Positions 57,833-64,000 of a stretch of 64,000 nucleotides of DNA are shown here, in pieces (the stretch's first letter is position 1; every line of letters begins with the position of its first letter). The notes under the pieces are model-generated. The model was not told the origin of the DNA, ran no database searches, and saw only the letters and a program-made list of their open reading frames with translations. The position numbers and the translations under genes are program-made. This DNA comes from an uncultured bacterium (GTDB lineage: Bacteria; Fidelibacterota; Marinisomatia; Marinisomatales; Marinisomataceae), in contig CALSYL010000004.1 of the NCBI GenBank assembly GCA_943841495.1, forward strand, positions 109,592 to 173,591, written 5' to 3'.

Positions 57833-58129
57833 TTAGTACCTCAGTATTTCAATATTATTACCTGATCTGTCTTTTATATAAACTGAAACAGACCCATCCC
57901 TGTGCGTAACTGGTGTTCCATAGTCTTCTACATTGTCTTTCAAAATTGCGAAATGAAAAGGGTGCTGTTCAGGTAGTACAAGCGCTAACTTCACGTTTTC
58001 AAATTCGAGCATTGCCCATGTAGTATCTTGATATATAACATCACATTGAAAATTTTCAATGTACCAAGAAACTGACTTAGCAATATTGTCCGTACAAATA
58101 GCAACATGGTCAAGAATGTCTTTTTTCAT
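57833..58129 (-). CDS. VOC-family (glyoxalase-like) protein
   Basis: A 98-residue single VOC module: LDHVAICTDNIAKSVSWYIENF at the start (His8 as likely metal ligand), FHFAILKDN in the middle (a second His), and VSVYIKDRSGNNIEILRY at the end with the C-terminal Glu. These positions match the metal site of glyoxalase/dioxygenase folds, which form from two modules, so it would dimerise. The substrate is unknown. It is the first gene of the VOC-DUF1295-cupredoxin unit. Confidence 0.85.
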   Translation of the reverse strand: MKKDILDHVAICTDNIAKSVSWYIENFQCDVIYQDTTWAMLEFENVKLALVLPEQHPFHFAILKDNVEDYGTPVTHRDGSVSVYIKDRSGNNIEILRY

Positions 58130-58192
58130 ATTTCTCCCAGATTAAAGATTGATAGTGAAAATTAATAAAACAATATGTATTTTGATAATACA

Positions 58193-58807
58193 ATGAATGA
58201 TAAAATCCCAATTTTTTCTTTACCATTAGTTCTGTTGCCAGGCGAAAAGCTTCCACTTCATATCTTTGAATCTAAGTATAAAAAAATGATTGAGTACTGC
58301 TTAAAGCACAATCAAAAATTTGGAATTATCAATTCGAAAAATAATGACACTTTATCTATAGGATGCACGGCTGAAATAACCCAAGTAGTTGGCGCTGAAG
58401 GTAGTACTGGTGAATATGATATTATTGTTACCGGAGTAGAAAGATTTATAGTTAAAAGTTATAATTATTCAAAAGATTATAAGCAGGCATATGTTAAAAC
58501 TTGGCAAGATGTAGACGATTCTGTTGATGAAGTTTTGCTTCAAGAAACCAATGTTTTTCTATATGAAGTATTAATGAAATTGGGGGCTTCTTCAAAAATT
58601 GCTCAAATCAATATGCCCAAGGCAGCTTTTGAAATTTCATCTATGCTTGATATTGATAAGCGTGCTAAAAAAATGCTCTTAAAAAGCCAGTCTGAAAAAG
58701 ACAGATTAATTATACTCAAAAGAATTCTAAAGAAAGCTATTGTGAAAATTGACTATGAAGATCCAATACAGTCTGGATATCATAATTATTCTCAATTTGA
58801 AGCTTAA
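58193..58807 (+). CDS. LON N-terminal (substrate-binding) domain protein
   Basis: Stand-alone LON/LAN domain of 204 residues without the protease's AAA or Ser-Lys part. The start IPIFSLPLVLLPGEKLPLHIFESKYKKMIEYCL, noted in pieces, and GCTAEITQVV then EYDIIVTGVERFIV fit the family (PF02190). A helical part covers about 130-190. I prefer the ATG at 58193; the in-frame ATG at 58175 adds six residues not usual for the family, and neither has a ribosome binding site. The role is unknown. It overlaps the end of the convergent efflux operon by 4 bp. Confidence 0.85.
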   Translation: MNDKIPIFSLPLVLLPGEKLPLHIFESKYKKMIEYCLKHNQKFGIINSKNNDTLSIGCTAEITQVVGAEGSTGEYDIIVTGVERFIVKSYNYSKDYKQAYVKTWQDVDDSVDEVLLQETNVFLYEVLMKLGASSKIAQINMPKAAFEISSMLDIDKRAKKMLLKSQSEKDRLIILKRILKKAIVKIDYEDPIQSGYHNYSQFEA

Positions 58808-61800
58808 ACCCTCTTCTTTTTATCGCCTGATATCAAATTAATAAAGTCATCTATTATTACATAAGATACAGGCACTAATAAAAGTATAACTGTAGTGGCA
58901 AATAGAATTCCAATCCCCAATGAAATAGCCATTGGTTTTAAGAAAAGCACTTGAGTTGTTTGGTTAAACAGCAATGGAGCTATTCCTAAAAAAGTAGTTA
59001 AGGATGTTAAAACAACTGGTCTAAATCTGGATCGGACTGCGTCTAAAACTGCTTTCAATGTCGAATCACCTTTTTCTTTAGCTCTATTTACAAAAACCAC
59101 TAGAAGTAGACTGTCATTCACAACTACTCCAGAAAGTGCAACTACTCCCAAAAGCGATAGTACTGACATTGGCTGAAATAGCATTAAGTGTCCTAATATT
59201 GCTCCAACCATTCCAAATGGAATTGCTGAAAGAATAATTAGAGGCTTAAAGTAAGATTGAAGAGGAATAGCTAGAAGAACAAATATCGCAAAAATTGCTA
59301 TTCCGAATTTGACAAAAATATCCTGAAGTTGTTCTGCTTGTTCTGCAGCTTCTCCAGCAAGTGCAAAATCTACCCCATTCGCATCTTTCATAATATTTTT
59401 AAGTTTACCAATTGGCTTTCCTTCTTGATTAAGCATTGATGATAATATCATTGAAGAGGTATTCTTACTTATATCCACATCGGATGTAATTTCTACAACA
59501 CGTTTTCCATCAATTCTTTTGATAGCAGATTTCCCAGGTATTTCTTTTACTTTTGCAACAGCATATAGTGGAATTTTAATTCCTGAACTTGTTCTTATCC
59601 TTAAGTTCTCAAGAGTTCTAGCGTTATCTCTTTCACTCTTAGTAAGTTTGAGCATCACTTTTATATCATCATCTCCACGTTGAATTCTTTGAACTTCTTC
59701 ACCATAAAATGCTTGTCTAACTTGTTTAGCTATTGTAGCAGTTGTTAAGCCGTATGCTTCAGCAGCAGGAAGGAGTTCAATTTGTAATTCACTTTTTCCT
59801 ATTTTATCAGAATCGGTTAAGTCATAAATTCCTCCATAGGTAGTTAGAAGTACTTTTGTATCATCAACAACCCTATTTAATTCATCAAAATTTTCTCCAG
59901 AAAATTGAAAATGTATTGGTTTACCTGCACTAAAAATATTAGCACTAAAATTAAGTCTTTCTACGCCAGGTATAACACCAACTCTTTCTCTTAATATGTT
60001 AATAATATCGTATGCTCCAGTTAATCCCCATCTATTGTCAGCTGGTGTTAATACTACCACGACTTCTCCTAAATGAGGCGTGGTGCTTGATTGTACTACA
60101 GGACCAGTTGGACTACTTTCAGCTTCTTGAGAACTGAAGTATTGTGCGCCAACAGTGGTCAGAACATGCGCTATAATTTCCTTTCCACTATTAGCATTTA
60201 ATTCATTTTTGAGCTTTAACGCTTCTCTTTCAATAATTTGAGTAACTTCAGCTGTCTTGTTTATTGGAGTGCCCTCAGGAAGATCAACAACTATCGCAAC
60301 TTCTTCTGCCTCAAGAACTGGAAAGAATTGCCATTTTACCCATCCACCAGCTAGAAGAGAAAATGATATAAAGAGGATTCCAACAAAAACTGCAACAGTC
60401 TCATATCTTTTTTTAATAGATTTTTTAACGAGGGGCAGCCAAATATCGTCTATAAATTTATATAATTTTTTAGAGCAAAAATTTCTAACAGCCTTTAATT
60501 TTTTCCCAAATCCTATAAATCTATATTGAAACCATTCGCCTGCGTGATTTAAATGAGCAGGTAATATTGTAGTAGACTCAATTAAAGAGAACACAAGAAT
60601 CGGAATTGCTGTAAGGGGAAAGGTTCTCCAGATTGGTCCAGTATCTCCAGCCAAATCAAGCATAGGAGCAAAAACAACTATAGTTGTTAAAATACCAAAG
60701 AAAACTGGTAACATTACTTCCATGGTTCCTTTTATGGTAGATGTAAAATTGTCTTCATTTAGCTTGATTCTTCTCCTAAAAACATTCTCTCCTACAATGA
60801 TAGCATCATCAACAACAATACCTAAAACCACAATGAACATAAAAGTCGACAATACATTAATAGTTACACCTAACATTGGTAGTAAAATTAGTGCACCTCC
60901 AAAAGAAATTGGAATTCCCATCGCAACCCAAAAAGCAACAGAAGGACGTAAAAACATAGTTAGAAGTATCAATACTAAAACCATACCAATTGCAAAATTC
61001 TTATAAAGAATATTTATTCTATCTTCGAGATATCTTGCCTGATCATACCAATAATCAATTTTGACATTTTCAGGCATTTCAGCTTTTTTTATTTTAACAT
61101 AATTTCTTAACTGATCAGCAGAAGTTAAAACATCTTGATCGCCTACAAGATTTGCGCTTATAAACATAGCTTGAGTACCATCCCATTTAAAGAATTGATC
61201 TACTTCTTGAAACGTATCTTTGATAGTCGCAATATCTTTGAGCAATAAGGTGCTACCATTTCTATTTGTTCTAATTACAATATTTTCGAATTCTTCAGCT
61301 TGATATGATTGACCAACAGTTCGAATTAACAAATCTCCTTTTGAGCTAGAAAGTACACCCCCAGGCAGATCAATAGAGCCCATATTAATAGCATATGAAA
61401 TTTCATCGAAAGTAAGGCTATATTTTTGAAGACTATTTTCTGAAATCTCTATTGAAATTTCCCTTTCCCTGTTACCATATATTTCAGTAAAAGAAACCTC
61501 ACTTAATCCTTTTATTTCTTCATTAACTCCTTTTGTTACATTTAAAAGCACATCTTCTGAAACATTCCCATAAATGATTACATCTAGAACTTTTTCAGTG
61601 ACTTCTAATTCTTGTATAATAGGTTTTTCGCTATTGTCCGGAAATGTAGTAATACCATTAACTATTGTTTTGATTTCCTCAACTGTATTATCGAAATCAG
61701 CACTTGCAAACACTTTAACACTTACAATACCAATCCCCTCAAGGGAATAAGATCTCAATTTCTTGATTCCAGAAACACCCTCAAGCCTATCTTCAATTTT

Positions 61801-62001
61801 TGAAGAAATGGAAGCTTCTACTTCAGATGCTGATGCACCAGGATACGGAACAGTTACATTTACAACAGCAACATCAGGTACCGGGAAAAACTCTGCTTTC
61901 ATTGATGGGTATGATATAAAAAATCCGCCCACAATTAAAAAAAACATAAAAAGATTAGCAGGAACGCTATTCTTTACAAACCAAGTAACTATACCGCGCA
62001 T
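58804..62001 (-). CDS. RND efflux transporter, inner membrane pump (HAE1/AcrB family)
   Basis: Proton-driven trimeric pump of 1065 residues with 12 helices and two large periplasmic domains. The N-terminus (WFVKNSVPANLFMFFLIVGG) and PYPGASASEVEASISSKIEDRLEGVSGI are typical. The proton-relay Asp pair is in VVLGIVVDDAIIVGENVFRR on helix 4. ANLVGDQD and the second-half equivalents are present. It is the third gene of the TolC-MFP-RND operon, abutting the MFP gene. Drug, metal or lipid specificity cannot be told. Confidence 0.95.
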   Translation of the reverse strand: MRGIVTWFVKNSVPANLFMFFLIVGGFFISYPSMKAEFFPVPDVAVVNVTVPYPGASASEVEASISSKIEDRLEGVSGIKKLRSYSLEGIGIVSVKVFASADFDNTVEEIKTIVNGITTFPDNSEKPIIQELEVTEKVLDVIIYGNVSEDVLLNVTKGVNEEIKGLSEVSFTEIYGNREREISIEISENSLQKYSLTFDEISYAINMGSIDLPGGVLSSSKGDLLIRTVGQSYQAEEFENIVIRTNRNGSTLLLKDIATIKDTFQEVDQFFKWDGTQAMFISANLVGDQDVLTSADQLRNYVKIKKAEMPENVKIDYWYDQARYLEDRINILYKNFAIGMVLVLILLTMFLRPSVAFWVAMGIPISFGGALILLPMLGVTINVLSTFMFIVVLGIVVDDAIIVGENVFRRRIKLNEDNFTSTIKGTMEVMLPVFFGILTTIVVFAPMLDLAGDTGPIWRTFPLTAIPILVFSLIESTTILPAHLNHAGEWFQYRFIGFGKKLKAVRNFCSKKLYKFIDDIWLPLVKKSIKKRYETVAVFVGILFISFSLLAGGWVKWQFFPVLEAEEVAIVVDLPEGTPINKTAEVTQIIEREALKLKNELNANSGKEIIAHVLTTVGAQYFSSQEAESSPTGPVVQSSTTPHLGEVVVVLTPADNRWGLTGAYDIINILRERVGVIPGVERLNFSANIFSAGKPIHFQFSGENFDELNRVVDDTKVLLTTYGGIYDLTDSDKIGKSELQIELLPAAEAYGLTTATIAKQVRQAFYGEEVQRIQRGDDDIKVMLKLTKSERDNARTLENLRIRTSSGIKIPLYAVAKVKEIPGKSAIKRIDGKRVVEITSDVDISKNTSSMILSSMLNQEGKPIGKLKNIMKDANGVDFALAGEAAEQAEQLQDIFVKFGIAIFAIFVLLAIPLQSYFKPLIILSAIPFGMVGAILGHLMLFQPMSVLSLLGVVALSGVVVNDSLLLVVFVNRAKEKGDSTLKAVLDAVRSRFRPVVLTSLTTFLGIAPLLFNQTTQVLFLKPMAISLGIGILFATTVILLLVPVSYVIIDDFINLISGDKKKRV

Positions 62002-63143
62002 TATTGATAAATTGGGTTAACTGTGATTCCATTGGAAGCCGTAGAAAGTTTTGTAATTACAAGTCTCTCTCCAGCTTTTAAATTGTCTTTAGCGATTACA
62101 AATTCATTATATTTTTTTAATACTAAAATACTTCTACTTTGAAGTTGATTATTTTTATCAATGATAAATACTTCATTATTTTCTGAAATAGCATTGACTG
62201 GAACCCTGAAAACATTTTTAAGTATGATGCCATCAATTTGCGCCTCTACAAAAAGACCAATTGGCAAACTAGGTTTATCTGTTTCAATAAAATCATTTTT
62301 AAAAACTGCAATTAAATTTATCATACGAGTAATGGGATCAATTACTCCATCAACACGCTCTAGTTTCCCCTCCCAGGTTTGATTTCTGCCCTTATAGAAA
62401 CTCTTAATAGAAACTTTTGCTTGTTCTGAAGGATTTAATTTTCTTCCATCCATTGGAATACTTAAAAATTGCAAATCATTATCTTTTACAGAAAGTGTGA
62501 CTTCAATTTCACTTGAAGTATACATTGCTCCAAGAGGTTGTCCTGGAACAATAGTTGTTCCAATATCAATATTTGAGCTTTGAATTCTTCCAGCATATGG
62601 AGCAACTATTTCAGTTTTATTAAGTTTTTTCTTTGCTGAATTCACTTGTGCCTTAGCAACTTCCATCAATGCTTCGGTTTGCTTTAGTTGAGGTTTTTTT
62701 AGCGCTAGATCACTTCCTTTACCTTTCCCAAGTTTATCCCATGCTTCTTTTGCAACTTCAGATTCTGCAACTTGCAAGGAGTATTGAACTTCAGCATTCG
62801 CAAGTTGTAAGAGTGCGCTCTTATACTGTAGTTGCAAATCGGTATCATCAATTTTAGCTAAAATTTCTCCCGCTAAAACAGAAGATCCTTCAGAAAACTT
62901 TTTAGAACGATATATAACTTCGCCTCCAACTTCTGCATTAAGAACAGTTTGTGTTAAAGGTTTTGTTGTACCAGTTGAATTTATTGTTACTTGAATATCT
63001 TCTGGAGTTAAAATTTGCACAATTACATCAGGAGCAGGAGCATCTTCAACAGGATCAGGTTGAACTTGTCCTAGTAGCCAAAGGATATAGGACACTACGA
63101 CAGCTACCGATAATATAAAAATTGGTTTTAATTTGTTAATCAT
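62001..63143 (-). CDS. RND efflux periplasmic adaptor (membrane fusion protein)
   Basis: Links the RND pump to the TolC channel. An N-terminal membrane segment (about 7-26) is followed by a lipoyl/barrel-sandwich part (NAEVGGEVIYRSKKFSEGSSVLAGEILAKID, quoted by its GGEV and EGSSV cores), a helical hairpin (about 110-170), the second lipoyl half (TEIVAPYAGRIQSSNIDIGTTIVPGQPL, about 177-205) and beta-barrel and membrane-proximal domains. Length 380. It overlaps the TolC gene by 8 bp and shares one base with the RND gene. Confidence 0.95.
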   Translation of the reverse strand: MINKLKPIFILSVAVVVSYILWLLGQVQPDPVEDAPAPDVIVQILTPEDIQVTINSTGTTKPLTQTVLNAEVGGEVIYRSKKFSEGSSVLAGEILAKIDDTDLQLQYKSALLQLANAEVQYSLQVAESEVAKEAWDKLGKGKGSDLALKKPQLKQTEALMEVAKAQVNSAKKKLNKTEIVAPYAGRIQSSNIDIGTTIVPGQPLGAMYTSSEIEVTLSVKDNDLQFLSIPMDGRKLNPSEQAKVSIKSFYKGRNQTWEGKLERVDGVIDPITRMINLIAVFKNDFIETDKPSLPIGLFVEAQIDGIILKNVFRVPVNAISENNEVFIIDKNNQLQSRSILVLKKYNEFVIAKDNLKAGERLVITKLSTASNGITVNPIYQ

Positions 63144-64000
63144 TTTTGTATTTAAACCCTCCGCCTAAGGCCAAAATTAAATTTATTCTCTGTTCTAAGC
63201 GAACTTTTTCTATAGTTGCTTTTAAATCGAGGCTATTGTGAAGTGCGTTGTTAGCATTTATGGCATCTTCAAAGCTTGTAGCTCCTCGATTAAATTTCTC
63301 AAAAGTGGTGATATATATGTTCTCAGCTAATGTTGCATTTGTGCTAGCAACCAAGAGAGCATCGCTTGAAATTTTATCAGATTCAATTGCATTTTCTACT
63401 TCTTTATACGCATTAAGAAGTGCATTGATAAAATCTAACATTGCAATTTCTTTATTTGTATTAGCTATTTTTTTGTTTGCTATAAGCTTTCCTGAATTAA
63501 ATACTGGTAAAAAAACACTTAAGCCTTTACTCCACACAGAGAAATCTTCATTGTTTAAATCTTTCAAATCGTTTGATGAGCTCCCTAAAGAACCAGTAAG
63601 ACTAAATGATGGTAGGAGTGAAAGCAGCGCCTGCTTATCTAAAGCTTTTGAAGAAAGTAGGTTGTATTGTTGAGCAATCAAGTCAGGCCTTCTTTTAATG
63701 ATATCTGCAGGAACAATATCTGGCAGACTTGGAATTAAAGTAGGAAAGTTTTTTTCGTGCTCAAAATTTTTGTTCGGATAATTTTTAATCAAAAACTTAG
63801 CTTCCCTTTTCAAAGTATTTAATACTAACTGTTTGTTTTGAAAGTCTGATTTTGTCGCATTGAATAAAATCTCAGATTGCTGATATGCTTCAATCGAAAT
63901 ACTACCTTTATTATAACGAAGAGCATAAAGCGAAAATAATGTTTCAGCATTTGCAAGCTTTTGTGCACTATTTACTAATATTTTTTCAGCTTCAATAATT
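63136..64000 (-). CDS. TolC-family outer membrane efflux protein (5' end cut by window)
   Basis: Outer membrane channel of the tripartite efflux pump. A TTG at 63813 could be mistaken for the start, but the same frame stays open to the window edge, encoding IEAEKILVNSAQKLANAET, then SISIEAYQQSEILFNATKSD, which are TolC coiled-coil segments. Conserved OEP features include PDIVPADIIKRRPDLIAQQY, SLLPSFSLTGSLG and FEDAINANNALHNS. About 288 residues are visible of an expected 430-480. It is the promoter-proximal gene of the efflux operon, overlapping the MFP gene by 8 bp. Confidence 0.92.
   Translation of the reverse strand, partial: IIEAEKILVNSAQKLANAETLFSLYALRYNKGSISIEAYQQSEILFNATKSDFQNKQLVLNTLKREAKFLIKNYPNKNFEHEKNFPTLIPSLPDIVPADIIKRRPDLIAQQYNLLSSKALDKQALLSLLPSFSLTGSLGSSSNDLKDLNNEDFSVWSKGLSVFLPVFNSGKLIANKKIANTNKEIAMLDFINALLNAYKEVENAIESDKISSDALLVASTNATLAENIYITTFEKFNRGATSFEDAINANNALHNSLDLKATIEKVRLEQRINLILALGGGFKYKND

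Noticed and set aside
63136..63813. A complete 225-residue TolC fragment starting at TTG 63813
   Set aside because: The same frame is open to the window end and encodes typical TolC helices, so the gene is cut by the window and not truncated.

Overview
The window is a 64 kb piece of an AT-rich (roughly 30-33% G+C by eye) bacterial chromosome with a Gram-negative envelope: it encodes an LptD-like LPS assembly protein, a TonB-dependent receptor with a carboxypeptidase-regulatory N-domain, an RND/MFP/TolC efflux operon and several lipoproteins. The mix (archaeal/eukaryal-type ProRS, single-chain GlyRS, fused glycine decarboxylase P-protein, separate B12-binding mutase subunit, type B L31, very short intergenic gaps) suggests an uncultured marine member of the FCB group, most likely Marinimicrobia/SAR406. 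That placement is inference; no rRNA gene is present.

Layout. 1-2.4 kb: end of proS, an SMP-30/strictosidine-synthase-like protein and recO (+). 2.4-4.0 kb: ftsB-like and eno (-). 4.0-4.85 kb: the most unusual stretch, with a strong promoter, a structured leader ending in a terminator-like hairpin, then two paralogous two-helix membrane peptides separated by a perfect stem-loop. 4.85-26.3 kb (+): a long housekeeping run of amidase, folC, rho, aminotransferase, rpmE2, prfA, prmC, dnaE, B12-binding subunit, TPR-like protein, Xaa-Pro peptidase, lipoprotein, ligA, an ABC-2 exporter, carA and carB. 26.3-29.3 kb: gcvP directly downstream of tRNA-Lys (-). 29.3-29.85 kb: a candidate small RNA and tmRNA (+). 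29.85-34.8 kb (-): mnmA, a GlmU-like nucleotidyltransferase, a LytR_C protein, rsfS, argS and a GDPD, overlapping like an operon. 34.8-36.9 kb (+): PfkB kinase (frameshifted) and a TPR protein. 36.9-42.5 kb (-): an N-formylglutamate-amidohydrolase-like lipoprotein, gamma-glutamyltranspeptidase and the TonB receptor. 42.6-52.3 kb (-): BI-1 protein, glyS, ccmH, topA, hisS, lptD. 52.3-55.5 kb: small membrane protein, two SDRs, Nudix (+) and a HAD phosphatase (-). 55.5-58.1 kb (-): FTR1 iron permease with its own promoter and palindromic operator, cupredoxin lipoprotein, DUF1295 protein and VOC protein. 58.2-64 kb: LON-domain protein (+) and the RND efflux operon (-), cut by the window end.

There is no CRISPR array, insertion sequence or prophage. 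Observations that stand out: (1) the tandem small membrane-peptide locus with its structured leader; (2) a full-strength intrinsic-terminator structure inside the first codons of carA, suggesting attenuation; (3) a tmRNA whose predicted tag is only nine residues and ends MAFA; (4) a palindromic operator between the FTR1 promoter and its start codon; (5) five single-base insertions that break four genes (SMP-30-like, dnaE, pfkB twice, topA), all in the same direction, which most likely are residual sequence errors. Genes affected are annotated across the break.
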